Shown: positions 19,074 through 27,975 of the stretch, piece by piece
Layout: every line of letters starts with the position of its first letter
Position numbering within the stretch: position 1 is the stretch's first letter
DNA from: Methanosarcina barkeri 3
GTDB taxonomy: Archaea > Halobacteriota > Methanosarcinia > Methanosarcinales > Methanosarcinaceae
Assembly: GCF_000970305.1 (NCBI RefSeq)
Contig: NZ_CP009517.1
Span: forward strand, 2,852,001-2,916,000
Length of the DNA stretch: 64,000 nucleotides
Direction of reading: 5' to 3'
Program-made: the position numbers and the translations under genes
Notes under the pieces: generated by a model
What the model was told of the DNA's origin: nothing
Database searches by the model: none
What the model saw: the letters and a program-made list of their open reading frames with translations, nothing else

Positions 19074-19643
19074 ATGTGGCAGGAAATCGCAAAATACGGG
19101 CGCAAACTGGTTGAACACGGGCTTGTCGAATCCAACTTCGGAAATATCAGCCTCAGAGCTGGTGACAGGATGCTTATTACCCGGACAGGTGCCGCACTTG
19201 ACGAAATTACAGAGAATAACGTTGTTGAAGTTGATGTTTGGGGCACTTCTTCCCTGGATATAATCGCATCTTCCGAAGCCATTGTACATAGAGAGATTTA
19301 CAGGCAAACCTCAGCGCTTGCAGTTATTCACGCCCATGCTCCGTATGCAGTTGTTGAGTCCTTGCTTGCAGGCTCTGAAGGAAGAATTTCACCGGTAGAT
19401 AGTGAAGGGCAGTACTTCTTAGGAGAAATTCCTGTCGTCGGAGGAGGAATAGGCAGCCGTGAACTTGCAGGAAATCTAGCAAATGCACTCTCAAAGTATA
19501 GAGGTGCTATAGTTTACAGTCACGGGACTTTTGCAATTGGGAAAACACTTGGAGATGCCTATATAGTAACCACGCAGCTTGAACATTCCTGCAAAGTTAA
19601 GTACCTGTACGAATGTGCAAAAGCAGAAAAAGGAAATAAGTAA
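19074..19643 (+). CDS. fucA: Class II aldolase (L-fuculose-phosphate aldolase-like)
   Basis: Zinc-dependent aldolase/adducin-family enzyme of 189 residues. The family splits L-fuculose 1-phosphate into dihydroxyacetone phosphate and lactaldehyde. In methanogens the characterised homologue has been linked to lactaldehyde supply for coenzyme F420. Visible features are the phosphate-binding NFGNISLR segment, the catalytic acidic residue in SSEAIVHREIY, and the zinc histidines in VIHAHAPYA and in the later YSHGTFAIG. The ATG at 19074 begins the conserved N-terminus; no strong ribosome site is seen. The CDP-alcohol transferase gene follows by 174 bases on the same strand. Confidence 0.85.
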   Translation: MWQEIAKYGRKLVEHGLVESNFGNISLRAGDRMLITRTGAALDEITENNVVEVDVWGTSSLDIIASSEAIVHREIYRQTSALAVIHAHAPYAVVESLLAGSEGRISPVDSEGQYFLGEIPVVGGGIGSRELAGNLANALSKYRGAIVYSHGTFAIGKTLGDAYIVTTQLEHSCKVKYLYECAKAEKGNK

Positions 19644-19817
19644 ACTTATCTGTTGAGTAAGTGGACAACCATACAGCTTAAGTATAAATATAAACAAGCA
19701 GGTAAACACAGAAAAGAATAAGTGAGCAAATCCAACCTGAATACCGAGTAAGATAAGGCGCCTGTTTCGGGGCGGCTTTCTGTTACGGGTATCACCTAAA
19801 GAAAAAACTCGAGTACC

Positions 19818-20429
19818 ATGACATTTAACACCCTGAGACCTTTTGCCTCAAAAATCATCGACCCACTAGCAGAGTATTTTGTTAGATATGAGGTCTCACC
19901 CAACACGGTTTCCATAGCTTCCCTTATCTGTGCATTTTTTGCAGGATTATGTTTTTATTACTCACCTGCATCCAGGGAATTTATCCTGCTGGCAGGCATC
20001 CTGGTAATACTTAACTCAATCTTTGATGCCCTTGATGGGGTAATTGCACGGAAGTCAAATAGGGCAACCCCAAGAGGTGACTTTCTGGATCATGTTATTG
20101 ATCGTTACTCGGATATTTTTATAATATGCGGCATATTTTTTGCAGGTTATGTTTCCTGGCAGTTAGGAGTTACGGCAATTGTAGGTGTGCTGCTTACAAG
20201 CTATCTCGGGACCCAGGCTCAAGCGCTCAGCCTCGGAAGATACTATGGAGGAATTATGGGTAGGGCTGACCGGCTTGTAGTCATAATTCTCGCAGCCTTC
20301 GGCAACTTTGCCTTTTCAGTGCCGATTGCAGGTTTTTCAATTCTCGGTTGGGCTGTCATTTTGATCGCTGTAACCAGTCACATAACAGCAGTCCAGAGAA
20401 TCTATTATATATGGGAAAAACTGCAATAA
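19818..20429 (+). CDS. CDP-alcohol phosphatidyltransferase (archaeal lipid head-group synthase)
   Basis: Integral membrane enzyme that transfers a phosphate-linked polar group from CDP-archaeol. The signature D-x2-DG-x2-AR-x8-G-x3-D-x3-D is complete in DALDGVIARKSNRATPRG plus the following DFLDHVIDRYSD. Around it are about six hydrophobic helices in 203 residues. The acceptor (serine, glycerol phosphate or inositol phosphate) cannot be told from sequence. It is close to archaetidylinositol-phosphate synthases in size and pattern. ATG at 19818. Confidence 0.88.
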   Translation: MTFNTLRPFASKIIDPLAEYFVRYEVSPNTVSIASLICAFFAGLCFYYSPASREFILLAGILVILNSIFDALDGVIARKSNRATPRGDFLDHVIDRYSDIFIICGIFFAGYVSWQLGVTAIVGVLLTSYLGTQAQALSLGRYYGGIMGRADRLVVIILAAFGNFAFSVPIAGFSILGWAVILIAVTSHITAVQRIYYIWEKLQ

Positions 20430-20467
20430 CAACATCCTTTTTTAATAATTTTGTAAATTTAATTTTG

Positions 20468-20586
20468 TTTCAATTACAATTCTGTTTCAATTATAATTCT
20501 ATTTCAATTATAATTCTGTTTCAATTATAATTCTGTTTCAATTATAATTCTGTTTCAATTATAATTCTGTTTCAATTATGATTTTA
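20468..20586. repeat. 17-bp tandem repeat, seven copies
   Basis: The unit TTTCAATTATAATTCTG is repeated seven times without spacers; the first, second and last copies vary by one to a few bases. Degenerate copies run on to about 20632. The period is too short and lacks unique spacers, so it is not a CRISPR. It separates the lipid synthase gene from archease. Confidence 0.9.
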
Positions 20587-20711
20587 TTTCAATTCATTAT
20601 TTCAATTGATTATTTCAGTTCACTATTTCAAGTAACAGAGATTTATCTCAAGCCTGAACATAGGTTCATATGGTAAATAAGTTAATGTAACAAAAATACA
20701 GTTATCTGGCT

Positions 20712-21152
20712 ATGTCATCTCAAGGAAAACTGTATGAGTATCTGGACCATACTGCAGATATCAAGTTTCAGGCTTACGGAAAAACGAAGGAAGAAGTGTT
20801 TGAAAATGCGGCTCTGGCTATGTTCAATGTTATAATTGATACCGAAAAAATCTCAGGAGACACCGTAAGAGAAATTTTCCTTAAGTCACCGGACCTGGAA
20901 TCCCTGCTTGTGGACTGGCTTTCTGAACTTCTATATCTCTTTGAAGTTGATGAAATCGTTTTTAAGGAGTTTCGTATTGAGAAGATCAGGGAAGAAAAGG
21001 ATGAATACTCAATAACAGCTCAGGTACTGGGTGAGAAATATTATCTCGAAAACCTCCCCTTTGAGACTGAAATTAAGGCTGTCACCTATAACCAGTTAGA
21101 AATAACGAAAGATGCTGACGGCTGGAAGGCCCAGGTTGTTGTTGATATTTAA
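20712..21152 (+). CDS. Archease
   Basis: Small metal-binding protein (146 residues) that activates the RNA ligase RtcB by promoting its guanylylation. Family hallmarks are the N-terminal YEYLDHTADIKFQAYG with the metal-binding His and Asp, the central LLVDWLSELLYLFEVDE and the C-terminal EIKAVTYNQLEITKD with the terminal DI. Its target enzyme RtcB is encoded 374 bases downstream on the same strand, supporting a joint role in tRNA splicing and RNA repair. Confidence 0.95.
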   Translation: MSSQGKLYEYLDHTADIKFQAYGKTKEEVFENAALAMFNVIIDTEKISGDTVREIFLKSPDLESLLVDWLSELLYLFEVDEIVFKEFRIEKIREEKDEYSITAQVLGEKYYLENLPFETEIKAVTYNQLEITKDADGWKAQVVVDI

Positions 21153-21526
21153 GGAAGCAGAAGTTTCTTTCTGTTCTCTGATACGGCTATTTTTTCTCTA
21201 ACTTATTTGTACCATGCATATCTTCATGTATAGGAATTATTATCCTATTCTACACTAAATATCTCAAGTATTATAAATATCTAAAATATATCTCAGTTTA
21301 TCTAGTCCTGAACTGATTCAATCATATTAGATCAACTTGGTTATAAGGAATTGATTTTAATCAGGCGTTTCCAAATTTAGTGGATTATTCATTATGGCTT
21401 TAATCTAGCCTAACACAATGCATTTGATCATATTTCCAAAGTAATTTGCATAACTCTAGGGAAACAGAAGGTAAATTAGTAGCTCCAGAATTACATCTAA
21501 AGTAAAAGGAGCAGGGAGCATAAATT
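21153..21526. other. Spacer between archease and rtcB
   Basis: No gene is seen. The 374 bases are AT-rich with no strong hairpin. Their length suggests that rtcB has its own promoter rather than strict co-transcription with archease. Confidence 0.5.
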
Positions 21527-23029
21527 ATGGTAGAAAGTGAAGATATAACTATCGAAGAATTAAGCACGGAAAATACACGGGAGGATGTAAAGGGTATGGT
21601 CAGGAAGCTTTCCGAAAACGAGTGGGAGATTCCTGTCGAGCACATCCCGAACATGCGAGTTCCGGGCCGTCTGTTTGTATCCGAAAGTTTGCTTGAAGGC
21701 ATTGAACCAGGGACTATTGACCAGATTGCAAATGTATCAACCCTCCCTGGCATTCAGAAGTACTCCATGGCAATGCCTGATGCTCATCTTGGCTATGGCT
21801 TTGCTATAGGAGGAGTTGCCGCTTTTGATGTAGAAGAAGGGATTATTAGCCCTGGTGGGGTTGGTTTTGATATCAACTGCGGAGTAAGGCTTATTCGCAC
21901 TAACCTTCAGAAAGAAGAGGTAGTTCCGAATATAAAGAGATTAACTGACGAACTTTTTAGTAATGTACCTGCAGGTGTTGGTTCCAAAAGCCGACTCCGA
22001 GCATCGGACAAGGAACTGGACAGTGCTTTTCTTGAGGGAGCAAGATGGGCTGTAGAAGCCGGATATGGCGTAGAGGCTGACTTTGAGCACTGTGAGGCAA
22101 ACGGATATATGGAAGGAGCTGACCCTTCCCAGGTAAGCACAAAAGCCAGAAATAGAGGAAAACCTCAGTTAGGAACTCTTGGAAGTGGCAACCATTTTCT
22201 TGAGGTTCAGTATGTTGATAAAATCTATGATCAGGAGATAGCATCAACCTTTGGGCTTCAAGAAGGTCAGGTTACGGTAATGGTTCACTGCGGGTCAAGG
22301 GGTGCAGGACACCAGATCTGTACTGACCATCTGAAGGAACTCTCTCAGGCCGTAAAGAACTATAAAATTGAGATTCCGGACAAACAACTTGCCTGTGCCC
22401 CTGCCCAGTCAAAGGAAGCCCAGAACTATTTTAAAGCTATGCTCTGTGCTGCAAATTATGCATGGGCAAACCGTCAGATAATAACTCACTGGACAAGAGA
22501 ATCGTTTGAAAAAGTATTTGGGAGAGATGCTGACGACCTGGGCATGGATCTGCTTTATGACGTTGCTCACAACGTAGCAAAACTTGAGAAACATATCGTG
22601 GACGGCAGGAAAAAAGAGGTATACGTGCACAGGAAAGGAGCAACAAGAGCCTTTCCTTCAGGGCATCCCGAAGTCCCGGCCGTGTATAGGGATGTAGGTC
22701 AGCCGGTACTGATTCCTGGAAGCATGGGAACTCCTTCATTTATATTGTGTGGTTCAGAAGAATCAATGAATATTTCTTTTGGTAGTGCCTGTCATGGGGC
22801 TGGCAGGGTCATGAGCAGAGCACATGCAAAGAAAGAATTTCGCGGACAGAGCATAAAAGAAAACCTTGAAGCTCGGGGCATTACAGTAAGAGCTACCCAT
22901 CCTTCAGTCATTGCAGAGGAAGCTCCGGATGTATACAAGTCCAGTAGCAAAGTGGTAAATGTCGTACACGAACTCGGCATTGCTCGTAAGGTCGCAAAAG
23001 TTCTTCCTCTAGGGGTTACAAAAGGCTAA
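21527..23029 (+). CDS. rtcB: tRNA-splicing RNA ligase RtcB
   Basis: GTP- and Mn2+-dependent ligase that joins 2',3'-cyclic phosphate and 5'-hydroxyl RNA ends, sealing tRNA exons after intron removal. The 500-residue chain contains the family blocks MPDAHLGYGFAIGGVAAFD, GFDINCGVRLIRTNL (metal-binding cysteine), LGSGNHFLEVQ, HCGSRGAGHQI and YVHRKGATRAFP, the last carrying the histidine that becomes guanylylated in the family. There is no intein, although some archaeal RtcB genes carry one. The N-terminal extension of about 25 acidic residues is longer than in many homologues. The ATG at 21527 has GGGAG eight bases upstream. Confidence 0.97.
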   Translation: MVESEDITIEELSTENTREDVKGMVRKLSENEWEIPVEHIPNMRVPGRLFVSESLLEGIEPGTIDQIANVSTLPGIQKYSMAMPDAHLGYGFAIGGVAAFDVEEGIISPGGVGFDINCGVRLIRTNLQKEEVVPNIKRLTDELFSNVPAGVGSKSRLRASDKELDSAFLEGARWAVEAGYGVEADFEHCEANGYMEGADPSQVSTKARNRGKPQLGTLGSGNHFLEVQYVDKIYDQEIASTFGLQEGQVTVMVHCGSRGAGHQICTDHLKELSQAVKNYKIEIPDKQLACAPAQSKEAQNYFKAMLCAANYAWANRQIITHWTRESFEKVFGRDADDLGMDLLYDVAHNVAKLEKHIVDGRKKEVYVHRKGATRAFPSGHPEVPAVYRDVGQPVLIPGSMGTPSFILCGSEESMNISFGSACHGAGRVMSRAHAKKEFRGQSIKENLEARGITVRATHPSVIAEEAPDVYKSSSKVVNVVHELGIARKVAKVLPLGVTKG

Positions 23030-23100
23030 CTAAAGATAAAAACGCCGAATTTAGACAAACGTAGAAATTATAGACTCAGACACGGAATAAAGCTTCTACG

Positions 23101-23160
23101 GGAACTTAAGATCTATGAGAACTTAAGATCTATGAGAACTTAAGATCTATGAGAACTTAG
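23101..23160. repeat. 17-bp tandem repeat, about 3.5 copies
   Basis: The unit GAGAACTTAAGATCTAT is repeated head to tail just downstream of rtcB. The copies are almost identical, which suggests a recent expansion. Confidence 0.85.
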
Positions 23161-23320
23161 TCTATAGGCTAAAGTTTTAACCCTCAATTTTTAATTTTTA
23201 ATTTTTTAAAAAGTCTTTAAAATTTTAGCTGTCTCCTGATTCTGGTCAGTAAATCTATGAACTCAATAGATGTGTGAACTCAAATAAATCTGTGAATTTC
23301 TTCAGGTTATTAGGGTCAGA

Positions 23321-24433
23321 TTATTTGGATTCTTCCGTTGACTCCATCAAATATAAATTTGAATTGTCAGATTCTTGTCCCTGGAAGAATCGGAACACAA
23401 TCATGCTTGAATACGAAAGTGTCTCGAAAGGCGTGCCATTTTCGAGGAATATGTTTGAAAAATATTTAATAAGATTACGAATAACCCTTTCGTCTTTGAA
23501 GTCATGGAAAATAGTTACTGATTCATTTCCAGGTTCAAGGGAAATTTCTATATTTTTTACAAGCTGGGTTGAAAGATACATTTTTCGGAACTGGACCAGC
23601 AAATCAGGAAGAGTCATGTCACTTACCGACTGCTTGCAAAGGCGCTCAAGAATTTTTGTCGGGTTTGGGACTTCGCCAGTTGCAAAAATTTCAAACTGGC
23701 TCCGGTGAAGAGTCACGAGATTGAATCTCTCAGCATTATAGGTGTACATGAGCTGAGTCCAGAATTCAGTATTATCGTCCAATTCCTTACATAAAATATC
23801 AAGATATCCAAAATGCTTCCGGATTCCGGGCATTATCTCGTTCGATGAGATAGAAGTGTTTCTTTTGAAAGAAATCTGAGTCGAGTTTGATCTCCTGAAA
23901 ACGTGCTCAACGTCAAGCTGTTTCCATCTGGAAAGGAAATGAGCCACCAACTGGGCAAAAAAGTCTCTACTATGGACGGTCGAATTGGAAATAAGTACCA
24001 GTGCAGACTCAGGGTTATTTATATCTTCGCACTTTATGGAAGTTCGAATTACCCATTGATAACTTCTAGAAACTCTGTTGAGATAATCTTCAAGTTGTTT
24101 CATATTCTGAATCTCAAACGGATTGATAAGCTCATTAACAAGCTCCTCATCCGTAAGCCTGCCCCTGGTACACCTGAACAGCCATTCAAGCATCGTTTTA
24201 TTTATAACGATATTTTCTCCGTTCTGGATAGTCTCGTTTAATTCTTCTTTCGCAGGGGTTTCTTTTAAGAATCGGATTGCTTCATCAATACTTTTATGAT
24301 ATAAGAGAGCCGTATCCGAAACTTCAATGGTATCCCTGACTGCAGCACTCAAATTCCCGTTATTGGCATCCAGAAGGGGCTGTAACTTTTTAAGGTATTT
24401 ATCATCCAGGGAAATGTTCTTTCTGATTAGCAT
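23321..24433 (-). CDS. Hypothetical protein with ribbon-helix-helix-like N-terminus
   Basis: Not recognised beyond its N-terminus. Residues 1-40 (ISLDDKYLKKLQPLLDA, then LSAAVRDTIEVSD) fit a ribbon-helix-helix DNA-binding fold: a short strand followed by two helices. The remaining 330 residues are a mixed alpha/beta region with no cysteine motif, transmembrane segment or catalytic signature that I can name. It may be a lineage-restricted regulator. The promoter region on its upstream side leads into the unexplained structured RNA locus at 24.9 kb. ATG at 24433. Confidence 0.75.
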   Translation of the reverse strand: MLIRKNISLDDKYLKKLQPLLDANNGNLSAAVRDTIEVSDTALLYHKSIDEAIRFLKETPAKEELNETIQNGENIVINKTMLEWLFRCTRGRLTDEELVNELINPFEIQNMKQLEDYLNRVSRSYQWVIRTSIKCEDINNPESALVLISNSTVHSRDFFAQLVAHFLSRWKQLDVEHVFRRSNSTQISFKRNTSISSNEIMPGIRKHFGYLDILCKELDDNTEFWTQLMYTYNAERFNLVTLHRSQFEIFATGEVPNPTKILERLCKQSVSDMTLPDLLVQFRKMYLSTQLVKNIEISLEPGNESVTIFHDFKDERVIRNLIKYFSNIFLENGTPFETLSYSSMIVFRFFQGQESDNSNLYLMESTEESK

Positions 24434-24853
24434 ATTTTCACCCGATAAATCCGGTTTCCTGGCTATTTATGCTATGATCCGTTTTGATGCCCGTAAAATC
24501 AGGACTTTTTGTGGTTTCTGGTTGACGTTTAGAAAAACATTTTTTCTAAAGAAGTAAACCGCGAATCCTAAAAGTTCTTATTTAGAGCTCTAGTTATGGT
24601 ACTGGTAAGTGCTACCGAATATTAAATCTTTCTATTTATTACTACTCTTTGATGATTAGGATTAAAAGATGTTCCATCCAAAGTCCCAATTAATTAAAAT
24701 ATAATACAATATTGGCATACCTACGAATTCCATAGAATTGTCTGATGTATATTTTTGTATACTATCCTACTTTTGAAACTTAGTTAAATTTTTATAGCGT
24801 TGAGCTAAAGACTTGACAAACAACCAGAAACGAATGGCACGGGTTCACAACAC
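24434..24853. other. Intergenic region upstream of the structured RNA locus
   Basis: No gene is supported. It should hold the promoter of the ribbon-helix-helix-like gene (minus strand). Base composition is AT-rich until the TATA element at 24854. Confidence 0.5.
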
Positions 24854-24882
24854 TTTATATATATATGTACAGAGAGTGTACA
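24854..24882 (+). promoter_or_regulatory. Strong TATA element with adjoining palindrome
   Basis: TTTATATATATA (24854-24865) is a near-ideal archaeal TATA box. It runs directly into a 6-bp inverted repeat, TGTACA-5-TGTACA (24866-24871 and 24877-24882), placed where a regulator could block initiation. A start of transcription at about 24884-24890 is expected from usual archaeal spacing. No regulator is identified. Confidence 0.65.
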
Positions 24883-24884
24883 AT

Positions 24885-25240
24885 ATGTAAATAAGAAACA
24901 TTGGGATGTAAGTCGGACTGCTATAACCTGGAAGATCGCATTATTGATTTCACCCTATCCTTACAGTTTGTATAACCTTCCATTATTTACCCTAATTTAA
25001 TTTCAAGGGCATAGGTTGACATGTTCAAAATCCGTGAGTTTCTTAGTAGATTGTATAGATCCTGCTCAAGTACAGGGTAAAAACTCACAGGTTATTACAA
25101 TTGTCCTGAAAACTCACAATCTTCAGAGGCGATAACGGTCCCAAAAAGCGAGTTTGGGAGTGGATTAATAAGTACCTGGCAGGTTCCAACGGACTATCTA
25201 GCCAGCCAGGGACTTTTCTCCTGAAGAAAGACAAAACTTT
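24885..25240 (+). ncRNA. Candidate structured non-coding RNA of unknown class
   Basis: This block is richer in GC than its flanks, follows a strong TATA box and ends near a T-rich run at 25237. It contains these stems: TGTAAG 24907-24912 with CTTACA 24960-24965; ATAACCT 24972-24978 with AGGTTAT 25089-25095, which encloses GTGAGTTT 25034-25041 with AAACTCAC 25081-25088, which itself encloses ATCCTG 25059-25064 with CAGGGT 25073-25078; CTGAA 25106-25110 with TTCAG 25122-25126; TCCCAAA 25139-25145 with TTTGGGA 25153-25159; CTGGC 25176-25180 with GCCAG 25201-25205. A G-U pair in the third stem fits only the plus strand. A second ATAACCT at 24922-24928 could compete for the same partner. No known RNA family is recognised. 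Longer frames here are broken by stops. Confidence 0.6.
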
Positions 25241-25772
25241 TTAATATAATCATATTTTCCGTTCTAGCTCACATATAGACCCTATTTCCCAAAATTCATG
25301 AATATTTCGATAAACTTGATTTTTATAAATTGATTATATAATAAATAGAACAGATTCGACAGAGATTGATATTTATTGAAATTCTCCCATATATCTCCTA
25401 TTTAATTGGTATCATGTTTTCTCTGGCTTGTCAAAACATCTTTTATTTTTTAGGTTTACAGGGACATTATGTTTTAAAGTAAACAAACGAAATGTTTTGA
25501 ATTAAATAGTCAGCTTTTTCTAAAAGTATTTAGGTAGTATAAATAGATTCTGAAAGTCTGTACAGAAAATAAAGGTAAAAAAATCCAGAAGCGATATAGA
25601 GAATAAAGACAGAAGACAATATCCAGAAGTAAGTGCAGAAAACAAAGATAAGAGATTCCAGAAGTAGGTATAGAGAATAAAGACAGAAAAAACAATAGGA
25701 AAACAAAGATAGAAAGTCAAGAAAAATAAGAACATGAAAGTGAGAGAGCTAGAAAAACCTTTTAAAAGAAGA
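25241..25772. repeat. AT-rich region with imperfect purine-rich repeats
   Basis: No gene is supported between the RNA locus and the mtr terminator. From about 25553 to 25712 a unit near 55 bp, containing CCAGAAG and TATAGAGAATAAAGACAGAA, is repeated about three times imperfectly. Antisense frames in it are low complexity and not credible. Confidence 0.6.
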
Positions 25773-25801
25773 AAAAGCAAAGGAAAATTTCCTCTGCTTT
25801 T
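25773..25801 (-). terminator. Terminator of the mtr operon
   Basis: AAAAGCAAAGGAAA at 25773-25786 pairs with TTTCCTCTGCTTTT at 25788-25801 with one mismatch. Read on the minus strand it is followed by a T run and lies 37 bases past the mtrH stop. Confidence 0.7.
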
Positions 25802-25837
25802 GAGTCCTGAGACTCTCTGTAATTTTCTCCTTTTTAT

Positions 25838-26788
25838 TTATGTCAGCTTGGTTACCGGGTGGTTTGCCAGGTCTGCGATCTCTACACCAATTTCTTTTGC
25901 AGTTTCACCGAGCATAATGTCAACCATTGCAACAGCTGGGAAAATCTGGTTAACATTCTCGATCGGACCGTAGAGCAGGTAGTCGGAACCTGCAATCTGA
26001 GCTACCAGGTTAGTACCAATGTCTGCAGGCATGTAGATTGCCTTGGGGTCAGGCTGGGTTTTCTTGAACTTGCGGAGCCAGTCCCATGCAGAAGCCATGT
26101 TGTGGTATCCACCACCGATCGGCAATCCGAACTTTGCTTTCAGTGTGGGTATTGAACGGATTGTTGCACCTGAGCCTGCACCGAGGGGCATGGCTGCAAC
26201 ATCGATAATTGGATACTTTATTCCACATTCTTTTGCGACCTGGAGCATACCCTTGGTCTGTCCAGAACCGCCTACTTCAAGGATATCAACCTTTCCTTTT
26301 ACGGTAGGGTCAGTTGCGTTGAAGGCAAGGACGATTGCAGCTGATACGTCGCTTTCTGTGAGGATATCGATTTCTTCCTGTTCAATACTTGCATTGATCG
26401 AGTTGTGGATTGCCCTGTCTGCAACACCTATTTCGGTACAGTGCTGAGCTGCGGCTGCACGCACATTTCCGGCTGAAGAGTCAATCAGGAAAGGTGTCCT
26501 GTCGTCAATCTCAATGAACCAATCAATATAGCGCTTGATCGCTTCAGGGGTTTCCCCTACAATCTGGTTTACATAAGGGAGCCCTGTGGCATCGCTCAGT
26601 GAAACCTGAGTATTCCAGAGGGTTTCTGCAGCTGCTCTGTCGAAGATACCCTTGTCTTCATCGGTCACAATCTTGTGCCTTGCATAGAACATAGTACTGA
26701 CTAACACGGTTGGGTTTTCACCCGGCTGTCCGCCGAATTTAACTCCGCCGATTTCAAAAACTTCCTGTTTCTTGTCAAACTTGAACAT
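25838..26788 (-). CDS. mtrH: Tetrahydromethanopterin S-methyltransferase subunit H
   Basis: Catalyses transfer of the methyl group from methyl-tetrahydrosarcinapterin to the cobalt of the corrinoid on MtrA, the first half-reaction of the Mtr complex. At 316 residues it is a soluble TIM-barrel of the pterin-dependent methyltransferase type. Visible segments include FKFDKKQEVFEIGGVKFGGQ, TPFLIDSSAGNVRAAAA, VGGSGQTKGMLQ and PLGAGSGATIRSIPTLK. It has no membrane segment, as expected for the peripheral subunit. GAGGG lies about six bases before the ATG. It is the last gene of the operon and is followed by a hairpin terminator. Confidence 0.98.
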   Translation of the reverse strand: MFKFDKKQEVFEIGGVKFGGQPGENPTVLVSTMFYARHKIVTDEDKGIFDRAAAETLWNTQVSLSDATGLPYVNQIVGETPEAIKRYIDWFIEIDDRTPFLIDSSAGNVRAAAAQHCTEIGVADRAIHNSINASIEQEEIDILTESDVSAAIVLAFNATDPTVKGKVDILEVGGSGQTKGMLQVAKECGIKYPIIDVAAMPLGAGSGATIRSIPTLKAKFGLPIGGGYHNMASAWDWLRKFKKTQPDPKAIYMPADIGTNLVAQIAGSDYLLYGPIENVNQIFPAVAMVDIMLGETAKEIGVEIADLANHPVTKLT

Positions 26789-26801
26789 TTTGATCCCTCA
26801 C

Positions 26802-27020
26802 TTACATGAACATTGATGATACCACGGTATATATCAGGAAGAGTAGCAGGCCAATAACTCCGCCGTAAAGAATTCCAATATCCCTTCCTACTTTCTTTCC
26901 GATTTTTTGTGCAACTTCACTGTTGACAAACTCAATCTTTTCATCGATCTTATCGAGCCTTTTCATTACTTCGTTAAATTCACCTGGCTCTACAAATGCT
27001 GCTGGTGCTTTTCCATCCAT
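26802..27020 (-). CDS. mtrG: Tetrahydromethanopterin S-methyltransferase subunit G
   Basis: Small subunit (72 residues) of the sodium-translocating Mtr complex. The N-terminal half is soluble and helical (EFNEVMKRLDKIDEKIEFVN). The C-terminal half is a single transmembrane helix (GVIGLLLFLIYTVVSSMFM). I take the ATG at 27020 because GGTGA stands six bases before it; the longer frame to 27056 would run into mtrF and lacks similarity. It lies between mtrF and mtrH with only 10-13 bases on each side. Confidence 0.95.
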   Translation of the reverse strand: MDGKAPAAFVEPGEFNEVMKRLDKIDEKIEFVNSEVAQKIGKKVGRDIGILYGGVIGLLLFLIYTVVSSMFM

Positions 27021-27030
27021 ATTCTTCACC

Positions 27031-27246
27031 TCACCAGACAAGTAACGGGAGTACAATGATCATCAGCAGCGAAAAGATGAAACCTGCTGCAAAGCCAATT
27101 ACTCCGGTGGCCGCAACCCCGGAGTCCAGCTTCTGGTTTCTCGCAATCAACTGTGCTCTATATCGAATGCTCTCAACAGTAGCATCAATTGCACCCATCT
27201 GAGGGGCAAGCACCATTGGGACGCCTTTGTCGTATTCTTCTGCCAT
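27031..27246 (-). CDS. mtrF: Tetrahydromethanopterin S-methyltransferase subunit F
   Basis: Small Mtr subunit of 71 residues with a soluble N-terminal part ([20 protein letters not shown]) and one C-terminal membrane helix ([21 protein letters not shown]). Its layout resembles the C-terminal part of MtrA, as known for this family. The ATG at 27246 is preferred over the one at 27252 because GGGAGG sits eight bases upstream of it and only two bases from the other. Confidence 0.95.
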   Translation of the reverse strand: MAEEYDKGVPMVLAPQMGAIDATVESIRYRAQLIARNQKLDSGVAATGVIGFAAGFIFSLLMIIVLPLLVW

Positions 27247-27251
27247 TTTCA

Positions 27252-27974
27252 TTACCTCCCTAGCAGTAATAATCCAAGCAGGGATATGGTTATTGTCAAC
27301 CCTATCATGGCACCTTCGATCTTTCCTGCGTGAACACCTGAGTGGAACTTGTTCAAGTTTCCTATATCCATCATGCGGGCTTCAATTGCTTTCAGTCTGC
27401 TCCGGATAACTGCAATTTCCCCGGAGACCGGTCTGACAGCGCCGCCCTCTTCTTCTTCTCCACCCTCTTCACTGATTTCCACAACCAGTGGTTCTGCCTC
27501 AAACGCACCCGGATCTTTTGAGGCCAGTTCTCTAACTTTGGAGGTAATAGCACCCATATCCTCGGTATCCAGAAGGTTGACAACCTGAACCTGTTGCTGG
27601 AAGCGAGCAATTGCATCTGCATTCAGGTTTTCCACATATGGAATTGCACCTGTTGCCCCTGCAATCCTGTTTTCTTTTACACCGTTTGCATGGAGGGCCA
27701 TAATTGATTGTCCGGTAATGTGCCCTTTGACTTCAGAGCCAGTCACAAGCAGGTATCTGATGTTAGGATTTGAGATGACGTGAGCAACTACCTTTTCGAT
27801 ACCGAGATTTTCGGTCTTACATGATCCGGTAACGGCTGCACCTGCATCAAGGACTGGCTTTCCCGGAAGGTGGGACCCGCAGGTAATTACAAGTACACAG
27901 TTCTTGGCATCGCCTACTTCATATTCTCCTTTCAGGATAGGCCATCCTGGGGCTGGTTCTCTCTTATCTGCCAT
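27252..27974 (-). CDS. mtrA: Tetrahydromethanopterin S-methyltransferase subunit A (corrinoid protein)
   Basis: Carries the 5-hydroxybenzimidazolyl-cobamide that accepts the methyl group from the pterin and donates it to coenzyme M. The 240 residues contain the corrinoid-binding Rossmann-like domain with [15 protein letters not shown], where His85 corresponds to the known axial ligand. An acidic linker follows ([10 protein letters not shown]), then a C-terminal membrane helix ([19 protein letters not shown]) that anchors it to the membrane core. It starts at ATG 27974, one base from the mtrB stop. Confidence 0.98.
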   Translation of the reverse strand: MADKREPAPGWPILKGEYEVGDAKNCVLVITCGSHLPGKPVLDAGAAVTGSCKTENLGIEKVVAHVISNPNIRYLLVTGSEVKGHITGQSIMALHANGVKENRIAGATGAIPYVENLNADAIARFQQQVQVVNLLDTEDMGAITSKVRELASKDPGAFEAEPLVVEISEEGGEEEEGGAVRPVSGEIAVIRSRLKAIEARMMDIGNLNKFHSGVHAGKIEGAMIGLTITISLLGLLLLGR

Positions 27975-27975
27975 T

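Noticed and set aside
20468-20586. CRISPR array
   Set aside because: The 17-bp units are contiguous with no unique spacers, and no cas genes are nearby.
25021-25080. Small protein gene of 19 codons (MFKIREFLSRLYRSC...)
   Set aside because: The frame lies wholly inside the paired part of the candidate RNA and is followed in frame by a TAA. The same bases form the long stems, so RNA is the simpler reading.
24885-25240. SRP RNA or RNase P RNA
   Set aside because: I find neither the conserved SRP domain IV loop pattern nor the RNase P GAGGAAAGTCC-type core. The block's stems do not fit either layout.
25510-25780. Two minus-strand frames rich in Phe and Leu
   Set aside because: They are translations of the imperfect purine-rich repeats and overlap each other in different frames.
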